A stretch of DNA of 64,000 bases from NCBI RefSeq assembly GCF_013365535.1, contig NZ_CP053590.1, forward strand, positions 4,206,501-4,270,500. Direction: 5' to 3'. The notes below the pieces were generated by a model, which was not told where the DNA came from, searched no databases, and saw nothing but the letters and a program-made list of their open reading frames with translations. How positions within the stretch are numbered: the first letter of the stretch is position 1; every line of letters begins with the position of its first letter. This stretch comes from Aquimarina sp. TRL1 (GTDB lineage: Bacteria > Bacteroidota > Bacteroidia > Flavobacteriales > Flavobacteriaceae). Made by a program: the position numbers and the translations under genes. Shown piece by piece: positions 1 through 8,895 of the stretch.

Positions 1-206
1 CTACTCTCTGATTGAAGTGTTAATATGCTTTGTTTTCTTCCAGAAAGAGACTGTCTTATTTGTAAAGATAATTGCTTATTGCCTGCTAACTTTTTGTTTT
101 CTAACAATATTTTATATATTTTATAATAATCTTTTAATGAATTTGTTAAAGTATTGTGATACGATAACAGTAAGTTTATAAGCGTAATTTAATACCCAGA
201 GATACC

Positions 207-623
207 ATGACATTGAAAACCAAAATTATTATGATTTTAAGTGCTTTGTTCTATTTAGTGGTTGGTTTTATTCTTACTTTTTTTTCATTTGATGTTGCTT
301 CTTATATGCATCTTAATGCGAGTCCTCTCTCTATAATGATGCTCAATATAACAGGCTCTTTATATTTGTTTTTAGGTGTTTTGAACTGGATGTCTAAAGG
401 GAATACTATAGGAGGTAATTATAATCAACCGTTGGTCTGGGCTAATATCTTACATCCGGTTATTACTCTTATAGCTATGATACGAGCTGTATTTATGACT
501 AAAATTCACAGTAGGTTAGTACTTATTTTATGCTTGGTTTATGTGTTATTAGGCGCTTTGTTCGTTCATATTTTGTTGACTAACCCAATGAAGCCTAAAA
601 AGAGTATTCATCATTCTAAATAA
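207..623 (+). CDS. Small four-helix membrane protein, function unknown
   Basis: A 138-residue hydrophobic protein with four likely membrane helices (about residues 7-27, 41-60, 78-96 and 103-124) and a short basic C-terminal tail rich in Lys and His. I recognise no catalytic motif and cannot assign a family with confidence. It is monocistronic: nothing upstream in the first 206 bases looks coding. It converges with the pseudouridine synthase gene and the two reading frames overlap by 8 bases at their stop codons, so no separate terminator fits between them. Presumed location is the inner membrane. Confidence 0.75.
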   Translation: MTLKTKIIMILSALFYLVVGFILTFFSFDVASYMHLNASPLSIMMLNITGSLYLFLGVLNWMSKGNTIGGNYNQPLVWANILHPVITLIAMIRAVFMTKIHSRLVLILCLVYVLLGALFVHILLTNPMKPKKSIHHSK

Positions 624-1197
624 TTTCATGGAGCGAGGGAGAATGAATGACTTCTCCAGCTGTCATCTTTTCTATTCGTATTTTACCAATTCGAACTCTG
701 GCAAGGCGTAAGGTTGGATATCCTACAGCAGAGGTCATTTTTCTAACCTGTCTGAATTTCCCCTCTTGTAGGGTAATCGAAATCCAGCTGGTAGGTCCAT
801 GTCTGTCATCCCTTATTTTTTGGATGGTGTCCGGTAGGCTTGGGGGAGTAGGAAGTAATTTGACACGACAAGGATTGGTGGTGTACTTTTTTCCGTTAAA
901 ACCAATTTCAACCCCTTTTTCTAATTCGGAAATAGCGTCTTGTGTAATGACCCCATTAAGTTGCGCATAATATTCTTTTTCTATTTTATGACTACAGATA
1001 TGATTGCTAAAAGAACCATCAGTAGTAAGGAACAAGAGACCTTCTGATTTTTCATCCAATCGTCCTATAGCCATTGTTCCGTTTGGAAAATCATATAAAC
1101 TCCCTAAGAATTTTTTTCGTTGTTGTTTGGAATCATTAGAGATAAACTGACTTAAATAACCATACGGTTTATATAAAATATAATGTTGATGTTTCAT
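616..1197 (-). CDS. rluE: RluE/RsuA-family pseudouridine synthase
   Basis: 193 residues, the normal length for RluE-like enzymes, which convert one uridine of 23S rRNA to pseudouridine. The protein opens with the family's IL-YKPYG motif and has the catalytic motif AIGRLDEKSEGLLFLT with Asp48 as the expected nucleophile; it has no S4 domain, as in RluE. The open frame extends 46 codons further upstream, but that part lies inside the topB coding end and is unlike the family, so the ATG at 1197 is chosen. It sits 7 bases after the topB stop on the same strand, so the two are probably co-transcribed. The exact target base cannot be read from sequence. Confidence 0.88.
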   Translation of the reverse strand: MKHQHYILYKPYGYLSQFISNDSKQQRKKFLGSLYDFPNGTMAIGRLDEKSEGLLFLTTDGSFSNHICSHKIEKEYYAQLNGVITQDAISELEKGVEIGFNGKKYTTNPCRVKLLPTPPSLPDTIQKIRDDRHGPTSWISITLQEGKFRQVRKMTSAVGYPTLRLARVRIGKIRIEKMTAGEVIHSPSLHEII

Positions 1198-1204
1198 TAC
1201 TGGA

Positions 1205-3502
1205 TTATTTCTTTTGCGTAATGATTTGATAAACGAGTTCTTTACTAAGCGGACGACCGTCAGCAACCTTTCTGATTTCCTGATAACTAAATGTAAAATT
1301 ACATCCTGTTTGATATGCAGAACATCCATAGGCACTTTTTCCTTTTATGATATGCCCTTTATGACATTTAGGGCATGGAATAGGGGTGGGGGTACTTTCT
1401 TTGGGAGCAATTGTCTTTTTCTCCTCAAATATAAGTTCGTATTTATCAGAAAATCGAAGAAGCCCTTCTTTGGTGACAGCACTGTCCTTAAACCCTTTCA
1501 GATTCACAGTACATCCTTTTTGTAATAATCGAAGGTATTGTTTTTCTGAAATCTTTTTTTCTTTGAATTGAAATGGTAAGAGAAAAGTACAGCCATTTTT
1601 GAAATTGCTACATCCGTAGGCAGTGGTTCCTTTTAGTAGTTTACCAGAAGCACATGAAGGGCACTGATATCCTATTATAGAGGTTTTCTTTGTTGGAGAT
1701 TTTTTCTTTTTAAGGGGAACTTCTGTCGTATGAGATATATTTGCTCGTTTTTTTTCTGTACGTACCTCATAGACTAATTGGTCAACCATTTGTTTCATAT
1801 TTTTAATAAAACTTCCGGCATGAAATGTCCCTTTTTCAATTTCTTTTAGCTGTTTTTCCCAACGACCAGTCAGTTCAGCAGATGTGAGTAATTTATTCTG
1901 TATCGTATCTATCAGCTGTATTCCCGTGAGCGTAGGAATAATTAGTTTCTTCTTTCTCGAGATGTATTTTCTCTTAAAAAGTGTTTCGATAATATTAGCG
2001 CGGGTAGAAGGTCTTCCTATTCCATTTTCTTTCATCAGTTCTCTCATTTCGTCATCATCTACTTGTTTTCCTGCTGTTTCCATCGCGCGAAGCAGAGTTG
2101 CCTCAGTATAGTTTTTAGGAGGTTTCGTTTCTTTTTCGAGAAATGATGGTTCATGTGGTCCTTTTTCTCCTTTTTCGAAGGCAGGTAAGACGCCGCTTTC
2201 TTTCTTTTCTTTCGACTCGGGCGATTCAAAGACTACTCTCCATCCTTTTTCCAGAATTTCTTTTCCTGTTGTTTTAAAAGATACAGAATCAGCTTTTCCA
2301 ATTACAGTGCTATTTGCGACTAAACATTCGTCATAAAAAACAGCAATAAAACGCCGGGTAATAATATCGTATACCTGTTGCTGATTATATTGTAGTTTGG
2401 ATTGTATTCCAGTCGGAATAATAGCATGGTGATCGGTCACTTTTTTATCGTTAAAAACCCGGGAGGATTTTTTGATTTTTTGGTCTAGTAATGGAAATGT
2501 CAGAGATTGATAATTAGTCAGCTTTTTTAAAATCCCTGGAACTTTGGGGTAAATGTCACTTGGTAGAAAAGTGGTATCTACCCTTGGGTATGTCACTAAT
2601 TTTTGTTCGTATAATTTTTGAACGATTTTTAATGTTTCATCAGCAGAAAAACCAAATTTAGTATTACAATATACTTGCAAGCCGGTTAGATCAAATAGTT
2701 TTGGGGCGTATTCTTTCCCATTTTTTTTTGTAATCGAAACAATTTCAAATTCGCTTTGCTTTACAATCGCGGCAAAAGACTCTCCTTCACTTTTGTTTAA
2801 AAATCGACCTTCTTCGCAATGAAATAAGGTATCTCTGTATTTGGTTTGCAATTCCCAATAAGGTTTTGGTATAAAGTTTTCAATTTCTTTATGGCGTGAT
2901 ACCAGCATTGCCAATGTAGGGGTTTGTACTCTACCAATGGATAATACCTGCTTATAGCCTCCATGTTTTACGGTATATAAACGGGTAGCATTCATTCCTA
3001 ATAACCAATCCCCAATTGCTCTAGAGAAACCAGCATAGTATAGATTATTATATACTTCAGCGGGTTTTAGATTTTCAAATCCTTCTTTGATAGCTTCACT
3101 GGTAAGTGAAGAGATCCATAATCGTTGTACTTCTCCTTTGTATGCAGCCTGGTCAATGACCCAGCGTTGTATTAATTCTCCTTCTTGTCCGGCATCCCCA
3201 CAATTGATAACTACAGATGCTTGCTGAAATAGTTTTTTTACAATATCAAATTGTTTTTTGATACCGGCATCATTTACCACCTTTGTTTTAAACTTTTCTG
3301 GTAGCATGGGGAGGTTATTGAGATCCCAGCTTTTCCAATACGCCTTATAGTCATTCGGCTCATATAAAGTACATAAGTGCCCAAACGTATATGTTACAGC
3401 ATATCCATTGCCTTCAAAATAACCATCACGTTTCGTGGTAGCTCCAACAATGGAAGCTATTTCTCTGGCGACACTTGGCTTTTCTGCAATGCAAACTTTC
3501 AT
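1205..3502 (-). CDS. topB: DNA topoisomerase III (type IA)
   Basis: 765 residues. Type IA topoisomerases pass one DNA strand through a transient break, and TopB decatenates replication and recombination intermediates. Seen: N-terminal Toprim fold with Glu7 (IAEKPS) and the acidic motif GDAGQEGE (Asp103, Glu107); the SIGRVQTPTL motif near 188; the nucleophilic tyrosine in TYPRVDT (Tyr305); two C-terminal Cys4 zinc modules (CPSCASGK-...-YGCSNFKNGC and CPKCHKGH-...-YGCSAYQTGC). The usual second Toprim aspartate (DxD) is Gly105 here. The protein resembles the accessory TopB copies of Bacteroidota more than E. coli TopB, but I see no conjugation genes nearby. Likely heads an operon with the pseudouridine synthase. 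Confidence 0.93.
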   Translation of the reverse strand: MKVCIAEKPSVAREIASIVGATTKRDGYFEGNGYAVTYTFGHLCTLYEPNDYKAYWKSWDLNNLPMLPEKFKTKVVNDAGIKKQFDIVKKLFQQASVVINCGDAGQEGELIQRWVIDQAAYKGEVQRLWISSLTSEAIKEGFENLKPAEVYNNLYYAGFSRAIGDWLLGMNATRLYTVKHGGYKQVLSIGRVQTPTLAMLVSRHKEIENFIPKPYWELQTKYRDTLFHCEEGRFLNKSEGESFAAIVKQSEFEIVSITKKNGKEYAPKLFDLTGLQVYCNTKFGFSADETLKIVQKLYEQKLVTYPRVDTTFLPSDIYPKVPGILKKLTNYQSLTFPLLDQKIKKSSRVFNDKKVTDHHAIIPTGIQSKLQYNQQQVYDIITRRFIAVFYDECLVANSTVIGKADSVSFKTTGKEILEKGWRVVFESPESKEKKESGVLPAFEKGEKGPHEPSFLEKETKPPKNYTEATLLRAMETAGKQVDDDEMRELMKENGIGRPSTRANIIETLFKRKYISRKKKLIIPTLTGIQLIDTIQNKLLTSAELTGRWEKQLKEIEKGTFHAGSFIKNMKQMVDQLVYEVRTEKKRANISHTTEVPLKKKKSPTKKTSIIGYQCPSCASGKLLKGTTAYGCSNFKNGCTFLLPFQFKEKKISEKQYLRLLQKGCTVNLKGFKDSAVTKEGLLRFSDKYELIFEEKKTIAPKESTPTPIPCPKCHKGHIIKGKSAYGCSAYQTGCNFTFSYQEIRKVADGRPLSKELVYQIITQKK

Positions 3503-3633
3503 GAAGAACCTTTATGGTTAAGGGTGCAAAATAAGGATTTCTAAAAAATTATAAGAAAAGATAAAATAGATAGTTTGTATCCGCTAACAAATATCTTTTG
3601 ACAGATTAACACGATTGATCATAAGGATGCTTA

Positions 3634-4080
3634 TTACAATGTGATCAAATAAGCTTGTAATCTGTCGAAAACGCTTCCCCAACCATTGTAAATACCCATT
3701 TTCTCCTGAGCTATTCGATAAGCTTCTGTAGGGTGCATTACATGAAATGTAAAATCCGTTTTACCACCTGATTCTTCAAATAAAATTTCTATTTGGACTC
3801 CTTCTGTCATGGGTTTAAAATCAGCAGTTGTTTTTATTTTTTTAAAAGGAATAATGGTCAAATAGGTTCCTTCAGATAAGAATTCATTACCATCTGGCAT
3901 TATCATTGAATATTTCCAGGTCCCGCCTTCTTCGAAATGATGTTCAATAATAGTTGTTTTCATCCCTTTGGGACCCCACCAATGTGCAATATGTTCAGCT
4001 GTAGTCCATGCCTCCCAAACAAGAGATAGAGGGGCATCAAAAGTTCTTTTAATAGTAATTGTTTTGTTGCTGTTATTCAT
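3634..4080 (-). CDS. SRPBCC / AHSA1-type hydrophobic-ligand domain protein
   Basis: 148 residues forming one START-like (SRPBCC, activator-of-Hsp90-ATPase homologue 1) domain. The signature opening RTFDAPLSLVWEAWTT followed by HWWGPKG is clear, as are the ...FTFHVMHP strand and the C-terminal helix with NGW and RLQAYL. Members bind small hydrophobic molecules; the ligand is unknown. The start overlaps the end of the ArsR gene by 8 bases, so translation is coupled. ArsR plus AHSA1 is a widespread pairing, so this gene is almost certainly controlled by the ArsR self-operator described upstream. Confidence 0.88.
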   Translation of the reverse strand: MNNSNKTITIKRTFDAPLSLVWEAWTTAEHIAHWWGPKGMKTTIIEHHFEEGGTWKYSMIMPDGNEFLSEGTYLTIIPFKKIKTTADFKPMTEGVQIEILFEESGGKTDFTFHVMHPTEAYRIAQEKMGIYNGWGSVFDRLQAYLITL

Positions 4081-4402
4081 CTTTTTGTTTTTTATGTTGT
4101 AAGTTCAATAAATAATCTTCAAAAGAATCAATTCTTTCTTCCCAAATATGCTGGTATTGTTCGATCCACAAAAAAGCAGGTAGTAAACTTCTTGGTTGAA
4201 TATAACAGAATTGTTGTCTGCCTTGTTTACTTATTGTTATGACGCCACATTCTTTTAGAATCTTGAGATGTTTTGAAATCGCCGGACGACTAATCATAAA
4301 ATTTTCGGCTATAACATTTACACTAAGAGGTTGTTTGGAAAGTAATTGTATAATATCCCTTCTTACCGGATCGGATATTGCTTGAAAAACATCTCTTCTC
4401 AT
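4073..4402 (-). CDS. ArsR-family winged-helix repressor
   Basis: 109 residues. It has the ArsR/SmtB winged-helix pattern: ISDPVRRDIIQLL at the N-terminus, recognition helix SRPAISKHLKILKECGVI, and a wing with QGRQQFCYI. No metal-binding ELCVCDL motif is present, so it is of the metal-independent type usually coupled to SRPBCC genes. It is the first gene of a two-gene operon with the AHSA1-type protein (8-base overlap). Two near-identical 16-base palindromes lie across its promoter, which strongly suggests autorepression. The effector is unknown. Confidence 0.92.
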   Translation of the reverse strand: MRRDVFQAISDPVRRDIIQLLSKQPLSVNVIAENFMISRPAISKHLKILKECGVITISKQGRQQFCYIQPRSLLPAFLWIEQYQHIWEERIDSFEDYLLNLQHKKQKDE

Positions 4403-4409
4403 ATATTAG

Positions 4410-4456
4410 GTAACTAATTGGTTACAAATATAAATGTAACTGATTGGTTACGCAAA
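4410..4456 (-). promoter_or_regulatory. Promoter and double operator of the ArsR operon
   Basis: Reading the minus strand: TTTG (4453-4456), a 20-base spacer, then TATATTTG (4425-4432), a textbook Bacteroidota -33/-7 promoter. Two copies of GTAACT(A/G)ATTGGTTAC, each a GTAAC-N6-GTTAC palindrome, lie at 4410-4425 and 4436-4451, starts 26 bases apart and identical at 15 of 16 positions. One fills the spacer, the other covers the predicted transcription start. The ATG of the ArsR gene follows 8 bases later. This geometry is what a self-repressing ArsR protein needs. Confidence 0.8.
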
Positions 4457-4491
4457 TGTTTTTGAAATGTATAAGTTTACATTTTAGTAAT

Positions 4492-5094
4492 CTAGCTGGT
4501 TTTTAGTTCTTTTCTGATTCTGCTCAGTTGCGTAGGAGTTATTCCCAGGTGAGCAGCGAGGTGTAATTGCTGAATTCTTTGGTCAATATTAGGATATTGT
4601 TTGAGAAGTTTTAAGTACCTTTCAGTAGCATTATCCATGACCAGTGAAATTTCTCGTTGCTCTTTTTCGATGACCCAGTTATTCTCTAAGTAGGCGATAT
4701 AGAAGTTTTTAAATTCGATGGTATCCTCGATGAGTTTTTTGTATTTTTTGTAATCGATATTGATAAGAATGCAGTCTTCTAGTGCTTCTAGGGTAAAACT
4801 TGATGGCTTAGAGCGAAGGCAAGAAACGGTAGAGGCAGCAAAATCGTTTTCCAGAAATATATTTTTGTTATAGGTATTCCCTTCAGAATCGGTTATGTAC
4901 GCTCGTAATGCACCTTTGCATATAAAATGTATATACCTAGCGACTTGCCCATTTTGTAGAAGGTCTTCTCCTTTTTGGATTTCCTGAAAATTAAGAATTG
5001 GAAGCATCAATTCCCAGGATGATTGTGAAATAGGTGTATACGTTTCGAATTTTGATCGCAAGCAATCGATATAATATGCTTTTTTAGATTCCAT
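4492..5094 (-). CDS. Crp/Fnr-family regulator
   Basis: 200 residues. The N-terminal cyclic-nucleotide-binding beta-roll (about 25-125) contains the expected KGEDLLQNGQVARYIHFICKG pattern, and a C-terminal helix-turn-helix has HLGITPTQLSRIRKEL (about 180-197). It belongs to the Bacteroidota group that lacks Fnr cysteines and has a short, degenerate DNA-binding domain; the ligand is unknown. No in-frame alternative start is better than the ATG at 5094. A TACTTTTG -7-like box lies upstream at 5139-5146. The LysE-type exporter gene is next upstream in the same direction and may be its target, which is only inference from position. Confidence 0.88.
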   Translation of the reverse strand: MESKKAYYIDCLRSKFETYTPISQSSWELMLPILNFQEIQKGEDLLQNGQVARYIHFICKGALRAYITDSEGNTYNKNIFLENDFAASTVSCLRSKPSSFTLEALEDCILINIDYKKYKKLIEDTIEFKNFYIAYLENNWVIEKEQREISLVMDNATERYLKLLKQYPNIDQRIQQLHLAAHLGITPTQLSRIRKELKTS

Positions 5095-5138
5095 AAACGT
5101 TTTTAGATGTTTTTAGAAAGGAAAACAGGATAGATAAA

Positions 5139-5146
5139 CAAAAGTA
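5139..5146 (-). promoter_or_regulatory. Candidate -7 box of the Crp-like regulator gene
   Basis: TACTTTTG on the minus strand matches the Bacteroidota TAnnTTTG consensus, 45 bases before the ATG. No clear TTTG -33 element is seen at the right distance, so this is tentative. Confidence 0.35.
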
Positions 5147-5156
5147 TTTTCCCTGA

Positions 5157-5822
5157 TTACTTAGTAGGAAGAGTATGTTTCGAATGTTGCTGATCCATGG
5201 TCAATGTAATAATTCCTAACAGGATATAGATGATAGCCATAAAATTTTTTTGTCGTTTTAAGTATTTTTTTGACCCAGAAATCCAAGCAGATAGTTTTAC
5301 GGATAGTAATACATAAATTGTATCACTTAATATGGCATATACAGTGAATAGAATTCCAAGAAATAAAATTTGACTGGCATTTCCTCCTTTTTCTACTGAA
5401 ATGAATTGAGGCAAGAAGGAAAGAAAAAATATAGCTGTTTTAGGATTAAAAGTATTTACCAAAATGCCTTCATAGAAAATAGTTTTTAATTTTTTGCTTT
5501 TTACTTCTATAGGGATAGCAGTTGATGGTTCTTTTTCAAAAAACTTTTTGATTCCCAAATAAATTAAGTATGCTGCACCTATGTATTTAATAATAGAAAA
5601 GGCAGTGGCAGAAGCCATTACGATCGATGATATACCGATTGCGGCAGCAATTACATGAAGAAGACTTCCGATTCCAATTCCCAAAACAGATACAATACCT
5701 GCCTTATATCCTTGTTCAACACTTTTGGCAATTATATAAAGTACTGAAGGTCCAGGAACTAAAATAAGTATGGAAGCTGCTACTAAAAATAATAGCATAT
5801 GATCAAAATCGGGTAGTATCAT
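5157..5822 (-). CDS. LysE/RhtB-family amino-acid exporter
   Basis: 221 residues with about six membrane helices. The first helix ends in LVPGPSVLYI, the PGP signature of the LysE superfamily; AYLIYLGIKKF (about 84-95) and NPKTAIFFLSFLPQF (about 125-140) are further family hallmarks. Such proteins export amino acids or homoserine lactones at the inner membrane using the proton gradient; the substrate cannot be told from sequence. The last residues include a His-containing polar tail. Transcribed toward the Crp-like gene with a 62-base gap. Confidence 0.9.
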   Translation of the reverse strand: MILPDFDHMLLFLVAASILILVPGPSVLYIIAKSVEQGYKAGIVSVLGIGIGSLLHVIAAAIGISSIVMASATAFSIIKYIGAAYLIYLGIKKFFEKEPSTAIPIEVKSKKLKTIFYEGILVNTFNPKTAIFFLSFLPQFISVEKGGNASQILFLGILFTVYAILSDTIYVLLSVKLSAWISGSKKYLKRQKNFMAIIYILLGIITLTMDQQHSKHTLPTK

Positions 5823-5951
5823 AACAGGTAGAGGTCTATAAAACCGTAAATTTAAGGGATTAGAGAGTCTCTTATGTGAAACTTTTATTAAAATACAATT
5901 GAATCAAAGAGAACACTCACTAACAATAGTATAATTTAATAAGGGAAATAC

Positions 5952-6488
5952 TTATTTCTTAACAAAAGTCACTCCGTATTCAGTAGCCAGAGAATCAATT
6001 GTTTTCTTTGATAATTTTTCTCCTTTGGATAAGGTAGCTACTTGTTCAAAGAAATTTTCAAACCCTCCGGGAGTAATGGTATTCATGGTAATCCCCGTAA
6101 TAGAATCAGTATTGATAAAATTATGAGGAATTCCCTTGGGTAATCGAATAAAATCTCCCTTTTGTGCATATATTGTTTTATCCCCGCAGAAAAAAGTGTA
6201 CTTACCTGTCAGAATATAAAATAATTCATCTTCATGTGCATGAATATGTTTAGGAGGCCCTCCTTGGGGAGGTGTTTCAGTAACAATTACTGCATATTCT
6301 CCTTCGGTATCGGTACTGAGGATTTTTCCTGTTATTTGAACTCCAAATACATTCCATTTCTTTCCTTCATCAGTGGATACGTGAATGGGAGTTTGTTTTT
6401 CTTTGTGAGGTTCCGTTATAGTTGGTGCCTGTTTGCAACTATATGCAATGCAAAACAGTATACAAAGCATCAGGGGGTTCATCTTCAT
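5952..6488 (-). CDS. Cupin-domain lipoprotein
   Basis: 178 residues. A signal peptide ends in the lipobox AYSC, so Cys18 is the lipid anchor. The cupin barrel (about 45-150) carries motif 1 (H81, H83, then HEDE at 85-88) and motif 2 His122 (PKGIPHNF), enough ligands for one metal ion. Family members are dioxygenases, isomerases or binding proteins, and no substrate is evident. The remaining C-terminal 40 residues (LSKKTIDSLATEYGV) resemble the tail of quercetinase-like single cupins. Location: periplasmic side of a membrane. Monocistronic as far as can be seen. Confidence 0.85.
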   Translation of the reverse strand: MKMNPLMLCILFCIAYSCKQAPTITEPHKEKQTPIHVSTDEGKKWNVFGVQITGKILSTDTEGEYAVIVTETPPQGGPPKHIHAHEDELFYILTGKYTFFCGDKTIYAQKGDFIRLPKGIPHNFINTDSITGITMNTITPGGFENFFEQVATLSKGEKLSKKTIDSLATEYGVTFVKK

Positions 6489-6600
6489 AGGGTTAGGTAT
6501 AGAATGAGTAATGATTTCAGTATGAGATAGCTAAAGTAATTAATTTCTTATAAGAATTAACAGCAAAGACAAGATAATTATGTTGTTTTTGGGATACATT

Positions 6601-8895
6601 TTAGAAAGCATTGGTTTTATTAACATTTTTATAGTAAGCCTGAAGTATCTCCGCTATATTTTCTACGACTTCAGCTGCATTTTCTTTAGAAAAACACAAT
6701 GGGGGTTTGGTTTTTAATACATTGTCATAAGGTCCGTCTGTACTGATTAAAATGTGTCGATTTCTAAGATGGTTTTTTATGTGATTTGCTAGTAATGTAT
6801 CTGGTTCCTGGTTTTGTGGATGTACAATTTCAATTCCCAGAAATAGACCACTTCCTCTAACATCACCTATACAACGGTATTTTTCTTGTAATTTTCTAAA
6901 AAGAGAAGTGTAATACTTCCCGACAATTTTAGCGTTTTCCTGTAATTTTTCTTCTTCGATAACTTGTAATACAGATAGGGCGATCGCACAGGAAACAGGG
7001 TTTCCTCCGAAGGAGCTAAAAAACTCAACTCCTTTCCCAAAAGAATTTGCAATCTCATCTGTACATATAACAGCTCCCATTGGATGTCCATTAGCTATTG
7101 GTTTCCCAATCACTACCATATCCGGGACTACATCATGTGCTTCGAATCCCCAAAAATAATCGCCCAGACGTCCAAAACCTGTTTGAACCTCATCACAGAT
7201 ACAGATACCTCCTTGTTTTCGAATTTCGGGATATAGTGTTTTTAAATATCCCTTGGCTAGTGGTATTTGCCCCCCACATCCGCTAATTGGTTCACTGATA
7301 AATGCGGCAATAGGAGTATGCGTGTTTTTTAATAGCTCAATAGCGTGTTCTGCATAGTGAATACCAGCACTTCCATCATCATTTTTATAGATTCCTCTAT
7401 ACGTATCAGGAATACCTGTTTTGAGAATATATTCTTTTTGCCCTTGTCCTTTTGGGTTGTTGAACTTATAATCACTAATATCGGTTGCTGTTTGTGTATG
7501 ACCGTGATAGCCGTGTTCTAATACCATGATCTTTTCCTGTCCAGTATGTATTTTAGCAATTCGTATTGCTAAATCACTGGCAGCACTTCCTGAATTAACA
7601 AAATATACCTTGTTTAAAGAAGGAGGGAATTTATCGAGTAATTTTTCTGCATAATCTGCTAATTGGTGATATAGATAACGGGTATTGGTATTTAATGTAG
7701 CCATTTGCTGCTGACCCGCATTGACCACTACGGGATGGCTATGTCCTACATGAGGGATATTATTATAAGCATCCAAATAGGTATTCCCACTGGTATCATA
7801 CATATATTGAAAAGCTGCTGATGCCATATGAATCGGTTGCTTATAACTCAAAGATACAATAGGACTTATATATCGGTGCCTTTTATTTACTATTTGGGTA
7901 ACAGGAGGGACTTCCAAGGAAGAAAACCCTGCCGCTTCTCTAAATCTGTTTTCTGCTGCTATGGGATTAATGCGTACCCATTTACGTAGCATTTTCCAGG
8001 CATATTGCTCACTGACTAATGCGTAAGTATTTTCTGGAGTATTCTTTTTGGCCTGAGCCGAATTACATACGCTCATGCATAACCTCGCTGCAATGAGATA
8101 GTATAGCAGTTGTATCTCTTTTTCTTCTAAAGGGATGACGTCATGGTAAGACTGGAGAATAATAACTGCATTATCTAATGGGGTGTCTTTATCATAACAA
8201 GCATAAGTAATAGCAATAGCTAATTCATTAATCAAAAAAGAATAAGCAATATCTCCAAAGTCAATAATCGCTGAAACCTGGTTGTTTTTGGTCAACATAT
8301 TCCATTCATTGGCATCATTATATATGATTTGTTTTCTCAGTTTTGGAATTTGCGGAGTCACATGTGCTTCGAATTGCTGGAAGAAATAGGAAACAAGTGC
8401 TCTGTTAGTTGCGTCTGGAATATCTTTTATAAAATGTTTGAACTGTGGGAGGTATTGGATATCCCATTGCCACTGTCGTGATTTAATAGTATAGTTCGTA
8501 ACGTTTTGTAATAAAAGATCTGTTTTGGCAAGAAAAGTTCCAATTGATGCTAATAGTGGTTTCGTATGAGTGCTATCTCCAAGAAAAACACCATCTAGGT
8601 AGGTGAGCATTCTACAGATTTGTTTGTTCCCGTCTATTTGTAAAATTTTTATATATGAACCATCTTTAAAAGAGACAGGAGTGGGGTATTGCTTATTATT
8701 TCCGTTCTCTTTTAGAAAAAGAAGCACCTCATTTTCTGCTTTTACCAAATCGAATAAGGCTTCAGAGAATACATATGTTTTAAAAATAAAAGAAGTCGTA
8801 TCTGTTTGAACAAGAAAGTTAGCATTGTCATAACCGCATAGTTTTTCAATAGTAATTTCTTGTAATCCGTATTCTTCCTGTAGTAAGTTATACAT
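6601..8895 (-). CDS. Fused APH-type kinase and class III PLP phospho-lyase
   Basis: 764 residues, two enzymes in one chain. Residues 1-310 are an aminoglycoside-phosphotransferase-fold kinase: YNDANEWN holds catalytic Asp194 and Asn199, and IIDFGD holds metal-binding Asp212. Residues 340-760 are a class III aminotransferase fold with DEVQTGFGRLG (Asp568), the PLP lysine in GKPIANGHPMG (Lys598) and FGGNPVSCA. The latter follows closely the pattern of ethanolamine-phosphate / 5-phosphohydroxylysine phospho-lyases (AGXT2L1/L2), and the kinase resembles hydroxylysine kinase. The likely reaction is phosphorylation of an amino alcohol or hydroxylysine, then PLP elimination of phosphate and ammonia to an aldehyde. 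The substrate is inferred. The ATG at 8895 precedes the kinase directly. Confidence 0.88.
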   Translation of the reverse strand: MYNLLQEEYGLQEITIEKLCGYDNANFLVQTDTTSFIFKTYVFSEALFDLVKAENEVLLFLKENGNNKQYPTPVSFKDGSYIKILQIDGNKQICRMLTYLDGVFLGDSTHTKPLLASIGTFLAKTDLLLQNVTNYTIKSRQWQWDIQYLPQFKHFIKDIPDATNRALVSYFFQQFEAHVTPQIPKLRKQIIYNDANEWNMLTKNNQVSAIIDFGDIAYSFLINELAIAITYACYDKDTPLDNAVIILQSYHDVIPLEEKEIQLLYYLIAARLCMSVCNSAQAKKNTPENTYALVSEQYAWKMLRKWVRINPIAAENRFREAAGFSSLEVPPVTQIVNKRHRYISPIVSLSYKQPIHMASAAFQYMYDTSGNTYLDAYNNIPHVGHSHPVVVNAGQQQMATLNTNTRYLYHQLADYAEKLLDKFPPSLNKVYFVNSGSAASDLAIRIAKIHTGQEKIMVLEHGYHGHTQTATDISDYKFNNPKGQGQKEYILKTGIPDTYRGIYKNDDGSAGIHYAEHAIELLKNTHTPIAAFISEPISGCGGQIPLAKGYLKTLYPEIRKQGGICICDEVQTGFGRLGDYFWGFEAHDVVPDMVVIGKPIANGHPMGAVICTDEIANSFGKGVEFFSSFGGNPVSCAIALSVLQVIEEEKLQENAKIVGKYYTSLFRKLQEKYRCIGDVRGSGLFLGIEIVHPQNQEPDTLLANHIKNHLRNRHILISTDGPYDNVLKTKPPLCFSKENAAEVVENIAEILQAYYKNVNKTNAF

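Noticed and set aside
1..206. Possible partial gene at the left edge
   Set aside because: No open frame of useful length or motif is visible on either strand; treated as intergenic, A/T rich.
1198..1335. Longer start for the pseudouridine synthase (46 extra codons)
   Set aside because: The extension is antisense-free but lies entirely inside the topB coding end and is basic and unlike the family; the ATG at 1197 gives a normal N-terminus.
1205..3502. topB as a sign of an integrated conjugative element
   Set aside because: TopB genes do occur on such elements, but no relaxase, Tra, integrase or attachment repeat is seen in the window.
3593..3648. TTGATCA / TGATCAA inverted repeat after the AHSA1-type gene as a terminator
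   Set aside because: Arms are only 7 bases with a 20-base loop and part lies within the coding end; no T run.
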